Shown here piece after piece: positions 10,075-20,430 of a stretch of DNA of 64,000 nt. The DNA is from JAKFWF01 sp963732635 (GTDB taxonomy: Bacteria; Pseudomonadota; Alphaproteobacteria; Rhizobiales; Hyphomicrobiaceae): assembly GCA_963732635.1 (NCBI GenBank), contig CAVTAL010000005.1:315424-379423 (forward strand). Reading direction: 5' to 3'. The position numbers and the translations under genes were made by a program. Under the pieces are notes generated by a model, which saw only the letters and a list, made by a program, of their open reading frames with translations, ran no database searches and was not told the DNA's origin. Every line of letters begins with the position of its first letter. Position 1 is the stretch's first letter.

Positions 10075-10263
10075 CCCTCTCCCCGTAGCGCTTTTCGCGC
10101 GTACGGGGAGAGGGTCAGGGTGAGGGGCGGCTGCTTGCTCCGTGTTCGCAACATCGGTCTTGGTGCCTGTTGGCATTGGATTCGAGCAAGCGGCCGCCCC
10201 TCACCCTCGGACCGCACTCGCGTGCGGTCCTCTGCCCTCTCCCCGTGAAGGACGGGGAGAGGG
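10075..10263. repeat. Dispersed palindromic repeat, CCCTCTCCCCG family (copy 1)
   Basis: A 189-base element bounded by CCCTCTCCCCG and its inverse CGGGGAGAGGG. Inside are GGTCAGGGTGAGGGGCGGC and the reverse arm GCCGCCCCTCACCC, then an ACCGCACTCGCGTGCGGT hairpin. A second copy with the same blocks lies at 46096-46287. The repeated blocks in inverted order identify a mobile or formerly mobile non-coding repeat. Confidence 0.75.
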
Positions 10264-10617
10264 GAAGTGCGGCGAACATTGCTGGGCGTAAGGTCGTGAA
10301 TTGGTGAGGTCTTGAAATCGCCAAGCCGTGCCGGCGTGAGCGGTGAACTCTTACATTTCAACTGCCTTCCCGGAACGCCCACGGCAGCAGGCGTAGCCGG
10401 GATCGCGTCCAAGGCGTTGGGCAACCTGATCGCACAACCGCTGCCGACGCGGCCCCGGGTCTCGGGCGTCCCGCCCGCGCCCGGGGACGCAGCGGAGGAA
10501 TTGGGGCCGGCTCACGCGGAAAATTGGTATACTGTCCCCGATTTCCGGCAATCCGATTCCGGTGAATGAGATCGGAGATGGCCGGTAGAATGCAGCTGGG
10601 CGAGGAAAGGTGACCCT

Positions 10618-10869
10618 ATGTATTTGCGCACTTTACTTGCGAAGGAGACTATTAGCTCGTTGAAGGTTGAGCTGAACTCGCTAAATCTGCAGCGCGACCC
10701 AGATGTCGATGCGAGATCGGAGGTGCCTTTTATTCGCTTTTCAACGGTGGTTGCCCTCGATATAACAATATCTAGCGTCGTCTCTATTGTCGATCTCAGA
10801 TCGTACGAAACGGTCTATGTGAATTTGTTTCTTGTTGACAAGAAAATGAACAAAATCAATGCACTGTGA
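10618..10869 (+). CDS. Hypothetical protein in lower-GC patch
   Basis: An 83-residue open frame preceded by a good ribosome binding site (GAGGAAAGG, about 10 bases before the ATG). The protein is mixed alpha/beta in character (VVALDITISSVVSIVDL) with no signal peptide. Base composition is visibly AT-richer than the flanks. It overlaps the next frame by 11 bases. Given the many indels elsewhere in the window, the two may be one gene split by a frameshift. No family recognised. Confidence 0.45.
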   Translation: MYLRTLLAKETISSLKVELNSLNLQRDPDVDARSEVPFIRFSTVVALDITISSVVSIVDLRSYETVYVNLFLVDKKMNKINAL

Positions 10870-11344
10870 AGAAATGGAACATGAAATTGACGGCCCAACC
10901 ATTAGTTCGCGAAAGCTACACAAGTTAACAATTAATACATCTACTCCAAAGGAGCACGCTCAAGCATGGGTCGTCAGTGTCGTTAATGACATGCGAGTTG
11001 ACATTGCTCGTCTGAGGGAATTGGCCGGCAACTATCCACTATTGCTTCAGATGTTGATTGGAGATGGCGGAAAGCAATTATTGCCTGTCGCAGATGTAAG
11101 GAGGCGGGCGATTTTTGCTTCCGCCGTATTGGCCAAGCGCCCATTCTCAGAAACTCTACGACTGATAGCTGCTGTCCCGGATGACCCGCCACTTCCGCTT
11201 GTCGCGAGGGTGTTTGTGGCGTTTCTGAGGCTTTTCGATCCTACAAGTAAGGAGGGTTCCAGTGATGTCGAAGTGCTGCGTTGGAATCGATTCATCGAGG
11301 AAGCACGAAAGAAGTATTATCCGGATAATAATCACCTTTGCTGA
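10859..11344 (+). CDS. Hypothetical protein in lower-GC patch
   Basis: A 161-residue soluble protein beginning inside the end of the preceding frame. It is largely helical and charged (MRVDIARLRELAGNYPLLLQ, and FIEEARKKYYPDNN at the end) with one more hydrophobic segment (LVARVFVAFLRLF). No known motif. Codon use is AT-rich compared with neighbours, which suggests recent acquisition. It may be the C-terminal part of a single protein with the 10618 frame. Function unknown. Confidence 0.45.
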   Translation: MHCEEMEHEIDGPTISSRKLHKLTINTSTPKEHAQAWVVSVVNDMRVDIARLRELAGNYPLLLQMLIGDGGKQLLPVADVRRRAIFASAVLAKRPFSETLRLIAAVPDDPPLPLVARVFVAFLRLFDPTSKEGSSDVEVLRWNRFIEEARKKYYPDNNHLC

Positions 11345-11395
11345 GGCAGGATGCCACGGGACAGCATACCGATTTCCGCTGAATTCGAACGCGTA

Positions 11396-11794
11396 CTACG
11401 GTTGCCTCATATCGACCACCGTCGTTTCGCAAATCTCGTCCCAACTCGCCTCCTTGCTACCAAAGGGCCACGTTGGTTCCCCACGTGGTCCAGGGATCAG
11501 GCTCACTATGAACGCCCACACGATCGCCACCCAAACTGCAAAAGTTCGATGAATAGCTTGCAGTGCACCAATCTTTACCCGTCCGATCGTCCGAATTCTC
11601 AAACCGAGAATAAGCTTCCCAATCGACCCGCCAAACACGGAAACGAGTACAATTTCCCCGGCTGCCGAAATTAGAATAAATGCTGCAGCCAGTAGAAAAT
11701 CGCTCTGCCCGCCTGCCATAAAAACCGCTGCGCACAAGAATAAAACCGCATCGACGGCGCGCGCTGATATTCGCTTGATGTTTATCTTTGACAT
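11396..11794 (-). CDS. RDD-family membrane protein
   Basis: About 132 residues with a charged N-terminus followed by the RDD signature arrangement (RISARAVDAVLFL), two membrane segments (VLFLCAAVFMAGG, FLLAAAFILISAAG), the GGSIGKLILGLRI motif after the second helix, and a third hydrophobic segment (FAVWVAIVWAFIVSLI). RDD proteins are small inner-membrane proteins, some implicated in ion or osmotic adaptation. The substrate here is unknown. The ATG at 11794 is chosen because it places the RDD motif near the N-terminus. The gene is AT-richer than average and belongs to the same patch as the two preceding unknowns, on the opposite strand. Confidence 0.72.
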   Translation of the reverse strand: MSKINIKRISARAVDAVLFLCAAVFMAGGQSDFLLAAAFILISAAGEIVLVSVFGGSIGKLILGLRIRTIGRVKIGALQAIHRTFAVWVAIVWAFIVSLIPGPRGEPTWPFGSKEASWDEICETTVVDMRQP

Positions 11795-11844
11795 TGTAGT
11801 TTTCAAAGCGAAATGAGTAACCGGCCCCGAACAGGAAAAGCCCC

Positions 11845-12837
11845 TCACACCCCCTTCTTCATCCCTTCCAGCTTGCGTTCCCAGGCCATGGCTTGGGTGA
11901 CGATCTGGTCGAGGTTGGCGTGTTCGGGCTGCCAGCCGAGTTCGCGCATGATCTTGTCCGGCGCCGCCACCACGGCCGCCGGATCGCCCGGCCGGCGCGG
12001 CGACAGCTTGACCTCGAAGTCGCGGTTGGATGTGCGCTTCACCGCCTCGATCACCTGCAGCACCGAATAGCCGCGGCCGTAGCCGCAGTTGAAGATGTCC
12101 GACTTACCGCCGCCGCGCAGGTGCTTCAGCGCCGACATGTGGGCACGCGCCAGATCCTTGACGTGGATGTAATCGCGCAGGCAGGTGCCGTCCGGCGTCG
12201 GATAGTCGGTGCCGAACACCTCCATGCGCGGGCGCTGGCCGAGCGCCGTCTCGCAGGCGACCTTGATCAGGTGCGTGGCACGCGGCGTCGACTGGCCGGT
12301 GCGGCCCTTCGGATCGGCGCCGGCGACGTTGAAATAGCGCAGCGCCACGAAGTTGAAATCATGCGCGATCGAAGTGTCGCGCAGCATGATCTCGGTCATC
12401 AGCTTCGACGAACCATAGGGCGACATCGGCTTCAGGACCGTTTCCTCGTCGATCGGCTTGTCGCCGGTCATGCCGTAGACGGCGGCGGTCGAGGAGAAGA
12501 TGAACTGCTTCACGCCCATCGCGACCGCGACTTCCATCAGCGCGCGCGATTTGACGGTGTTGTTGGCGTAATAGCCGAGCGGATCGGCGACCAACTCCGG
12601 CACCACGATCGAGCCGGCGAAATGGATGATGGCGGTGACGCCGTGCTTGCGGATCACGGTGCGGGCGAGGTCCTGGTCGCCGCAGTCGCCGATGACGAGC
12701 GTTGCCTCGGCCGGAATCGCCCAGCGGAATCCGGTGGTCAGGTTGTCAAGCACCACGACCGTCTCGCCAGCGTCGATCAGCTCAAGCACCATGTGGCTGC
12801 CGATGTAGCCGGCCCCGCCCGTGACCAGAATGCTCAT
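11845..12837 (-). CDS. galE: UDP-glucose 4-epimerase
   Basis: A 330-residue SDR-type epimerase interconverting UDP-glucose and UDP-galactose for polysaccharide synthesis. The NAD-binding motif TGGAGYIGSH is at the N-terminus. The catalytic Ser/Thr and YxxxK pair lie in IFSSTAAVYG and SPYGSSK. Substrate-binding segments are ALRYFNVAGADP and DYIHVKDLARAH. ATG 12837 gives the canonical start MSILVTGG, and an ATG nine bases upstream also exists. It is divergent from galU across about 200 bases, so the two UDP-sugar genes may share control. Frame intact. Confidence 0.95.
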   Translation of the reverse strand: MSILVTGGAGYIGSHMVLELIDAGETVVVLDNLTTGFRWAIPAEATLVIGDCGDQDLARTVIRKHGVTAIIHFAGSIVVPELVADPLGYYANNTVKSRALMEVAVAMGVKQFIFSSTAAVYGMTGDKPIDEETVLKPMSPYGSSKLMTEIMLRDTSIAHDFNFVALRYFNVAGADPKGRTGQSTPRATHLIKVACETALGQRPRMEVFGTDYPTPDGTCLRDYIHVKDLARAHMSALKHLRGGGKSDIFNCGYGRGYSVLQVIEAVKRTSNRDFEVKLSPRRPGDPAAVVAAPDKIMRELGWQPEHANLDQIVTQAMAWERKLEGMKKGV

Positions 12838-13040
12838 GTTTCTCATCCCCGCTCGATGCGCCTGCGCACGCCATAGCAAATACAGCTTAAACTTTCACGC
12901 CCCAGACAGCGGGTCGTCACAATCGGGCGATAGTACCCGGCCACGATCCATTAACATTGCGACGGTTGCAGTCATCCGGCGACCGTGCAATTGCACTGGA
13001 ATCGCATGGGCCCGCAAGCCGCCTGCCAGGAGTTCCACAG

Positions 13041-13925
13041 ATGTCGTCGCTGAAGAAGCCGATCCGCAAGGCCGTATTTCCCGTCGCCGGCCTCGGCACC
13101 CGCTTTCTGCCCGCCACCAAGGCGATGCCCAAGGAAATGCTGACCGTCGTCGACCGGCCGGTCATTCAGCACGTCGTCGACGAGGCCCGGGCGGCCGGAA
13201 TTGAACACTTCATTTTCGTCACGGGCCGCAACAAGGGCGTGATCGAGGACCATTTCGACAGCCAGTACGAGCTGGAACATACCCTCGAAACGCGCGGCAA
13301 GGCCAAGGAGCTCGCGCATCTGCTCGACGATCTGCCAGGCGCCGGCCAGACGAGCTTCACCCGTCAGCAAAAGCCGCTCGGCCTTGGCCATGCGGTGTGG
13401 TGCGCGCGCGAACTCGTCGGCGACGAGCCGTTCGCGCTGCTGTTGCCCGACATGCTGCATCACGGCGTCAAGGCGTGCCTGGCCGAGATGATCGAGGCCT
13501 ACAACGAGTTCGGCGGCAACCACATCGCGGTATCGCCGGTGCCGGACGACCAGACGCATCAGTACGGCATCGTCGGCGTCAAGGACGTCAAGGCCAAGGT
13601 TTCGGCGCTGACCGGGATGGTCGAGAAGCCGCCGCGCGGCACCGCGCCGTCGAACCTGCACATCACCGGCCGCTATATCCTGCAGCCGGAAATCTTCGGG
13701 CTGTTGGCGGCTCAGGAAAAAGGCACCGGCGACGAGATCCAGCTTACCGACTCGATGATCAAGCTTTGGCAGGAAAAGAAGCAGCCGTTCCATGCCGTCC
13801 GCTTCGACGGCCAAATCTATGATTGCGGCTCGAAGATCGGCTTCCTCACCGCCAACATCGCCTATGCCCTCGACCGCGCCGATCTCGCCCCGGCGCTGAA
13901 GGCGGAGTTGAAGCGGCTGCTTTGA
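13041..13925 (+). CDS. galU: UTP-glucose-1-phosphate uridylyltransferase
   Basis: A 294-residue nucleotidyltransferase making UDP-glucose from UTP and glucose-1-phosphate. The nucleotide-binding signature is GLGTRFLPATKAMPKEML near the N-terminus. Other conserved blocks are KPLGLGHAVWCA, LLLPDMLHH, GMVEKPPRGTAPSN and the C-terminal YDCGSKIGFLTANIAYAL. The start at 13041 has an AGGAG eight to nine bases upstream. The product feeds the neighbouring GalE. Normal length and intact frame. Confidence 0.96.
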   Translation: MSSLKKPIRKAVFPVAGLGTRFLPATKAMPKEMLTVVDRPVIQHVVDEARAAGIEHFIFVTGRNKGVIEDHFDSQYELEHTLETRGKAKELAHLLDDLPGAGQTSFTRQQKPLGLGHAVWCARELVGDEPFALLLPDMLHHGVKACLAEMIEAYNEFGGNHIAVSPVPDDQTHQYGIVGVKDVKAKVSALTGMVEKPPRGTAPSNLHITGRYILQPEIFGLLAAQEKGTGDEIQLTDSMIKLWQEKKQPFHAVRFDGQIYDCGSKIGFLTANIAYALDRADLAPALKAELKRLL

Positions 13926-13991
13926 TCCGCTTGTGACGACGCCCGCGATGTCGTGTAGCCTCGCGTGAAAACCGCCGAGGATACGACATCA

Positions 13992-15529
13992 ATGGCCGAT
14001 CGCACCGCCCGCGCGCCGCTCTACATCCGGATGCACGACGCCGACAACGTCGCGATCGTCGCCAATGATGGCGGATTGCCAGCCGGCGCGGCGTTTCCAT
14101 GCGGGCTGACGCTGCTTGATCGGGTGCCGCAAGGCCACAAGGTGGCGCTCGTCGATATCGCCGAGGGTGCGGCGATCCTGCGCTACAACGTGACGATCGG
14201 CTACGCCTTGCGAGACCTGCCCGCCGGCACCTGGGTTGCAGAGGCCGCGATCCGGATGCCGGCCGCGCCCGGCCTCGATAATCTGCCGATCGCGACCCGA
14301 GCCCGCGAGCCGATGCCGGCGCTCGAAGGTCACACTTTCCAGGGCTTCCGCAATCCGGATGGCTCGGTCGGCACGCGCAACATCCTCGCCATCACCACCA
14401 CCGTGCAATGCGTGTCGGGCGTGGTCGAGTTCGCCGTCCAGCGGATCAAGCGGGAACTGATGCCGCGTTACCCAAAGTCGATGATGTGATCGGCATCGAG
14501 CACACCTACGGCTGCGGCGTCGCCATCGACGCTCCGGGCGCGGCGGTGCCGATCCGCACCTTGCGCAACATCAGCCGCAATCCGAACTTCGCCGGCTCGA
14601 CGATGGTGGTGAGCCTCGGCTGCGAGAAGCTGCAGCCCGAGCGCCTGCTGCCGCCGGGTTCGACCGGCTACGACCTCATTACCCTGCAGGACGAAGCGCA
14701 CGTCGGCTTCCAGTCGATGATTGCCTCGATCATGACCACCGCCGAGAGCCACCTGGACCGGCTGAACAAGCGGCGGCGCGAGACGTGCCCGGCGTCCGAT
14801 TTGGTGGTCGGCATGCAATGCGGCGGCTCGGATGCGTTTTCCGGCGTCACCGCCAATCCGGCATTGGGGTTCGCCTCCGACCTGCTGGTCAGGGCGGGCG
14901 CCACGGTGATGTTTTCCGAAACCACCGAGGTGCGCGACGGCATCGATCAGCTGACCGCCCGCGCCGCGACGCCAGAAGTCGCCGCCGCCCTGATCCGCGA
15001 GATGGACTGGTACGACAAGTACCTCGAAGCCGGCACCGCCGACCGCAGCGCCAACACCACGCCCGGCAACAAGAAGGGCGGCCTTTCGAACATCGTCGAA
15101 AAGGCGATGGGCTCGATCATAAAGTCCGGCACGGCGCCGATCGCGGGCGTCATTTCGCCCGGCGACCGGGTCGCGGTGAAAGGGCTCAACTATTGCGCGA
15201 CGCCGGCCAGCGACTTCATCTGCGGCACGCTGCAACTAGCCGCCGGCATGAACGTGCACATTTTCACCACCGGCCGCGGCACGCCATACGGCCTCGCGCA
15301 TGTACCGGTGATCAAGGTCGCCACCCGCTCCGACCTGGCGCGGCGCTGGCACGACCTGATGGACGTCGACGCCGGCCGCATCGCGACTGGCGACGCCACC
15401 ATCGAACAGGTCGGCTGGGACGTGTTCCGCCTGATCCTCGATGTGGCGAGCGGTACCAAGAAGACCTGGGCCGAGCAGTGGAAGCTGCACAACGCGCTCG
15501 CCCTGTTCAACCCCGGCCCAGTGACCTGA
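13992..15529 (+). CDS. UxaA-family (altronate/galactarate) dehydratase, frameshifted
   Basis: About 512 residues when read across one break. The N-terminal part is the SAF domain (residues 1 to about 80, LYIRMHDADNVAIVANDGG). The main catalytic domain starts with TFQGFRNPDGSVGTRNILAI. It continues in another frame with IGIEHTYGCGVAI, VSLGCEKLQPE, MQCGGSDAFSGVTANPALG and HIFTTGRGTPYGL, whose Cys residues fit the Fe-S or metal site of the family. The frames meet at a CCC run at 14471-14473, where one added C restores continuity. It would dehydrate a sugar acid such as altronate or galactarate. The precise substrate is not determined. Pseudogene or sequence error is unresolved. Confidence 0.82.
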
Positions 15530-15563
15530 AGGCGGCACCAGGACCCCACGCCAGCTTCGGCGA

Positions 15564-16121
15564 TCAGGCCTTGGCCGCTGGCGGTGGCATCACCTGCACT
15601 ATCGTCTTGCCGGCCTTGTCCTGCACACGGATCTTGACCGGCCGGTCCTTGAACACCGTCTGCTGCAACTGCGGCACCAGCGTCGCGAGTGCCTTCGCCT
15701 CACCCGCCAGTGTGATCAGCCAGATGATGTCGCCGGAATTCCATTCACGCAGGCCGAGCAGCGGCGGCTTGTCGAGATTTTCGGTCAAGCGCTTGTCGAC
15801 CTCCGCCGACACCCGCGCCCACAAGGCGACCGCCGAAGGCACCAGCGGCGCCTCGGGCGTGGCCCGCGTCAACGCGATCCGAACCTGACCGACGAGCAGC
15901 GGCGGCACGACCAGCCATTCGAGATCGGCGAGACGCAGATTTTTGTAGCCTGCGTCCCGTGCCAGCACGGTAACGGCCTGGGTGAAATCCTGCGTATAGC
16001 GCTCGAACCTCGCTGCCGCCTTTCGTCCAGGCGCGGCAGCGGCGGCGCCGGTCGTCGGTTGCGCGGTTACTTCGCCGCTCGCGGGCTTGCCGGCGCCACC
16101 GTTGTCGTTGCCTTTATCCAC
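15564..16121 (-). CDS. HlyC-like (toxin-activating lysine-acyltransferase family) protein without catalytic residues
   Basis: 185 residues. An Ala/Pro-rich N-terminus is followed by a domain whose spacing matches the RTX-toxin acyltransferase HlyC: LADLEWLVVPPLLVGQVRI, then VPSAVALWARVSAEVDKRL, then LREWNSGDIIWLITLAGEA, then TVFKDRPVKIRV. HlyC uses a His near its N-terminus and an Asp in the segment after W-SGD--W. This protein contains no histidine at all, and the Asp position is Thr. No RTX toxin gene is nearby. It is probably a repurposed, non-acylating member of the fold. Family assignment rests on motif spacing and is moderately sure. Confidence 0.65.
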   Translation of the reverse strand: MDKGNDNGGAGKPASGEVTAQPTTGAAAAAPGRKAAARFERYTQDFTQAVTVLARDAGYKNLRLADLEWLVVPPLLVGQVRIALTRATPEAPLVPSAVALWARVSAEVDKRLTENLDKPPLLGLREWNSGDIIWLITLAGEAKALATLVPQLQQTVFKDRPVKIRVQDKAGKTIVQVMPPPAAKA

Positions 16122-16301
16122 GATCGTTCTCTCCCACTCGCTGAAAATCCAGCATCAGGCCCGACGGCCTTGAAAATATCCCATTGGAATTGCCCGCGAT
16201 CAAACCCGGCGGACAAGCACTATGGCCAATGTGCACAGCTTAGTGAGGAGCGCGGTTCAAGTTCAAGTTCTTCCTGCATGCGACAGTGAAGCAATCGTTA
16301 C

Positions 16302-17296
<995 letters not shown>

Positions 17297-17300
<4 letters not shown>

Positions 17301-18289
17301 GTCGAGGCTCCCACCGCAGTCTTGGCCGCCAGCCAGCAGGCAACTTGCGAATTGCCGGCGGTGATCGGCTCCGGTCGCTCGCTCCGGCAGCGATCGAACA
17401 CGTAATCGCAGCGCGGATTGAAGGCGCAACCCTTCGGAATGGCGGTGAGGCGCGGCATGGAGCCTGGAATCTGCATCAGTCGGCTGTCGTTGCCTTCGAG
17501 TGTCGGGATCGAGCCCATCAGCCCTTTGGTATACGGGTGAACCGGCCGCTGGATGACATCCCGCACGGGGCCGATTTCGGCGATACGACCGGCGTACATC
17601 ACGGCAACCCGGTCGGCGGTTTCGGCGATCACGCCCATGTCATGCGTGATCAGCATCACTGCCGCGCCGTGGTTCTTGCACAGCTTTTTCAGTAGCTGGA
17701 TGATCTGCGCCTGGATCGACACATCGAGCGCGGTCGTCGGCTCATCGGCGACGATCAATTCCGGCTCGGCGGCGAGCGCCAACGCCAGCACCACGCGCTG
17801 GCGCATGCCGCCGGAGAATTGGTGCGGGTAGCTGTCGAGGCGATCGCTGGCGCCTTGGATTCCGACTTCGCCCAACAGTTCCAGCGCGCGGGCACGCGCC
17901 TCGGCTTCGGTCATTGGCAGATGCGTACGGATGGTCTCGATGATCTGGTCACCGATGCGGTAGAGCGGATTGAGGCTGGTCAGCGGATCCTGGAATACCA
18001 TGCCGATGCGTTTGCCACGGATCCGGCGCATCTGATCCGGTGGCAGATTGTCGATACGCTGGCCCTTGAGCAGCACCTCGCCGCCGGCGATGCGGCCGGG
18101 TGGCTCCAAGAGACCGATCACCGCCGTGCCGGTCATCGACTTGCCGGCACCAGATTCACCGACCACGCCGAGCACTTCACCCGGCGCAATGTCGAACGAA
18201 ATGTCATCGACCGCGACCAGCGTGCCCCGTCTTGTCGGGAACTCGACGCGCAGATGCCGGACGGAAAGAACGGGTGTCGGACTTGTCAT
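17297..18289 (-). CDS. Dipeptide-type ABC importer ATP-binding protein (DppD/OppD type)
   Basis: A 330-residue ATPase with Walker A GESGAGKSM, signature FSGGMRQRV and Walker B LIVADEPTTALD, and the C-terminal cysteine-bearing extension CAFNPRCDYVFDRC of OppD/DppD proteins. The start at 18289 touches the stop of the dppC-type permease gene, and the end overlaps the next ATPase gene, so all four transporter components are tightly coupled. Substrate class inferred from family. Confidence 0.92.
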
Positions 18290-19248
18290 CAGCGCAGCTT
18301 CGGGTTGAGGGCGTCGCGCAGCCAGTCACCCAGCAGATTGACGCTGAGCACCAGCGTCGCCAGCGCGAGACCGGGGAACAGCACCATCCAATAGTCGCCG
18401 GACAGCAGGAACTCGTTGCCAGTGCCGATCATGGTGCCGAGCGACGGCTCGGTCGGCGGCAGGCCGACACCGAGGAACGACAGCGTCGCCTCGGTGATGA
18501 TGGCGAGCGCGAGGTTGATGGTCGCGATTACCAGCACCGGCGACAACACGTTCGGCAGCACGTGGCGGAACATGATCGCGGTCTGGCTCATGCCGATCAA
18601 ACGCGCGGCCTGGACATAGTCCTTGTTGCGCTCGACCAACGTCACGCCCCGCACGGTTCGGGCGTATTGCACCCAATAGGACAGGCCGATCGACACCACC
18701 AGGATCCAGAACTTGGCGCCACTGTTCTCGTGATGCTTGAAGACGACACTGGCGACGCCGTCGACCAGCAGCGCGGTCAGGATCGCGGGGAAGGTCAACT
18801 GCACGTCGGCGATCCGCATGATCAGTGAATCCACCCGACCACCGACGTAGCCTGCCAGCAAGCCGAGCGAGACACCGAGCAGCATGGCAAGCGACACCGA
18901 CAGGAAGCCGATCACAATCGACGCCCGTGTGCCGTAGAGCATGGTCGACAGGATATCGCGGCCCTGATTGTCGGAGCCGAGCAGGAACTTGCGCTCGCCG
19001 CCCTTCTCCCACACCGGCGGGGTGTTGGCGTCGAGCAGGTTGAGGCCGTTGAGATCGTATGGATTCGAAGGCGCGATCAGCGGCGCGCACAAGGCCGCAA
19101 GGATCATCAGGCAGGCGACGACACCGGCCACCACCACCACGCGGGAACGGAAGAAGCTCGCCGCGATATCGCTGTCGAGCAGCCGCGCGAGGCGGCCCAT
19201 CGGGCGCTGCACCGGATCGGCCGGCTTGGCTGCGGTGTCGTCGCTCAT
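18289..19248 (-). CDS. Dipeptide-type ABC importer permease (DppC/OppC type)
   Basis: A 319-residue inner-membrane protein. The cytoplasmic N-terminus (residues 1-40) leads into the first helix VVVVAGVVACLMILAALCAP, followed by the conserved GSDNQGRDILS motif of OppC-type permeases and a BPD_transp_1 core. The EAA loop lies around EATLSFLGVGLPPTEPSLG. The ATG at 19248 overlaps the stop of dppB by one base (TGATG), preferred over a much longer upstream extension with no membrane character. It forms the translocation pore with the dppB product. Confidence 0.92.
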   Translation of the reverse strand: MSDDTAAKPADPVQRPMGRLARLLDSDIAASFFRSRVVVVAGVVACLMILAALCAPLIAPSNPYDLNGLNLLDANTPPVWEKGGERKFLLGSDNQGRDILSTMLYGTRASIVIGFLSVSLAMLLGVSLGLLAGYVGGRVDSLIMRIADVQLTFPAILTALLVDGVASVVFKHHENSGAKFWILVVSIGLSYWVQYARTVRGVTLVERNKDYVQAARLIGMSQTAIMFRHVLPNVLSPVLVIATINLALAIITEATLSFLGVGLPPTEPSLGTMIGTGNEFLLSGDYWMVLFPGLALATLVLSVNLLGDWLRDALNPKLR

Positions 19249-20231
19249 CAGTGTCCCGCCCCCTGGCCGGCAATCCTGATGCGGGGATCGATGGCGACGT
19301 ACAGCAGATCGACGATGAAATTGATCACCACGAACATGAACGCGACCAGCAGCAGATAGGCCGCCATGACCGGGATGTCGGCGGTCTGCACCGATTTGAT
19401 GAACAGCAACCCCATGCCCGGCCACTGGAACACCGTCTCGGTGATGATCGCGAAGGCGATGATGGCGCCAACCTGCAGTCCGATGATCGTCACTACCGGC
19501 ACCAGCGTGTTCTTCAGCGCATGGCCGAAATAGACGGCCCGATCGGACAGGCCGCGGGCACGGGCGAACTTGATATAGTCGGTGCGCAACACTTCCATCA
19601 TTTCGGAGCGCACGAGCCGGGTGATCAGCGTCATCTGGAACAGACCGAGCGTGATCGCCGGCAGGATCAGTGCCTTGAGCCCGGACCAGGTCAAAAGCCC
19701 GGTCTTCCAGAAGCCGAGCTTTACCACCTCGCCCCGACCATAGGACGGCAGCCAGCCGAGTTTCACCGCGAACAGATAGATCAGCAGGATGCCAATCAGG
19801 AACGTCGGCAGCGAGATCCCGATCAGCGATATGGAGAGAAAAAGCTTCGATAGCGTCGAGTTGCGATGGATGCCGGTATAGACGCCCATCGGGATGCCGA
19901 GCAGGATCGCGAACAAGGCGGCGGCGAAGGCCAATTCGAGTGTCGCCGGGAAGCGGTCCGCGATCAGCGTCGTGACCGGCTGCTTCACCTGATACGAAAT
20001 GCCGAAGTCGAAGTTCAAGGCCTTCCAGACGAAGCGGCCAAACTGCAGCGGGATTGGATCATCGAGCCCCAATTCGGCGCGCAGCTTCACCCGCTCCTCG
20101 TAAGTTGCGTCCTGGCTGACGATCTGGCTCACCGGATCGCCGACGAAGCGGAACAGGATGAACGACAGCATCGCCACGGTCAGCATGACAAACGTCGCTT
20201 CAATCAGGCGGCGGATGGCGAAGGCGAGCAT
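19248..20231 (-). CDS. Dipeptide-type ABC importer permease (DppB/OppB type)
   Basis: A 327-residue inner-membrane permease. The N-terminal helix LIEATFVMLTVAMLSFILFR with the following GDPVSQIV is the DppB signature. Later come SLIGISLPTFLIGILLIYLF and the EAA-type loop near MMEVLRTDYIKFARARGLSD. It is the first of four coupled genes for permeases and ATPases. It is separated from the upstream binding-protein gene by about 200 bases containing a strong palindromic repeat, which may lower its expression relative to the binding protein. Confidence 0.93.
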   Translation of the reverse strand: MLAFAIRRLIEATFVMLTVAMLSFILFRFVGDPVSQIVSQDATYEERVKLRAELGLDDPIPLQFGRFVWKALNFDFGISYQVKQPVTTLIADRFPATLELAFAAALFAILLGIPMGVYTGIHRNSTLSKLFLSISLIGISLPTFLIGILLIYLFAVKLGWLPSYGRGEVVKLGFWKTGLLTWSGLKALILPAITLGLFQMTLITRLVRSEMMEVLRTDYIKFARARGLSDRAVYFGHALKNTLVPVVTIIGLQVGAIIAFAIITETVFQWPGMGLLFIKSVQTADIPVMAAYLLLVAFMFVVINFIVDLLYVAIDPRIRIAGQGAGH

Positions 20232-20282
20232 TTTTCTGAGGTTACTCGTTGCGGGGCGTCATGTTCGTCGAGGTCACCGCTT

Positions 20283-20383
20283 GTAGGTTGGGTTAGCGCC
20301 ATTTTCGGCGCGTAACCCAACATTTCACGGGTGGTGCAAAGTGTTGGGTTACGGCCGCCAAGCGGCGGCCTAACCCAACCTAC
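20283..20383. repeat. Double-hairpin palindromic repeat, GTTGGGTTA family
   Basis: A 101-base element with perfect 13-base inverted ends (GTAGGTTGGGTTA / TAACCCAACCTAC). Internally it folds as two consecutive hairpins, one closed by GCGCC/GGCGC and one by GGCCGCC/GGCGGCC. It lies between a binding-protein gene and the dppB-type permease gene inside a presumed operon. A related copy lies at 39968-40076. In RNA it could block 3' exonucleases or terminate part of the transcripts. Confidence 0.85.
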
Positions 20384-20430
20384 GTTCGAGGCGCGGCGCC
20401 GGGCGCAAGGCCCGCGCGCCGAGACATGCA

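Larger units (their letters stand above)
9206..10617. other. Gene-poor intergenic region rich in palindromic repeats
   Basis: About 1.4 kb in which no convincing gene was found. Open frames here are short, arginine-rich and unlike known proteins. The region holds two dispersed-type inverted repeats (listed separately) and a remnant-like stretch around 9480-9640. On the minus strand that stretch reads without stops into AAERDQIVNQAKARERKPKG, but it has no usable start. The 9650-10060 stretch and the last 350 bases before the gene at 10618 contain further short G/C-rich palindromes and no recognised signal. Confidence 0.55.

Noticed and set aside
11351..11674. 107-residue plus-strand frame
   Set aside because: It is antisense to the RDD membrane protein gene, which has a clear family pattern.
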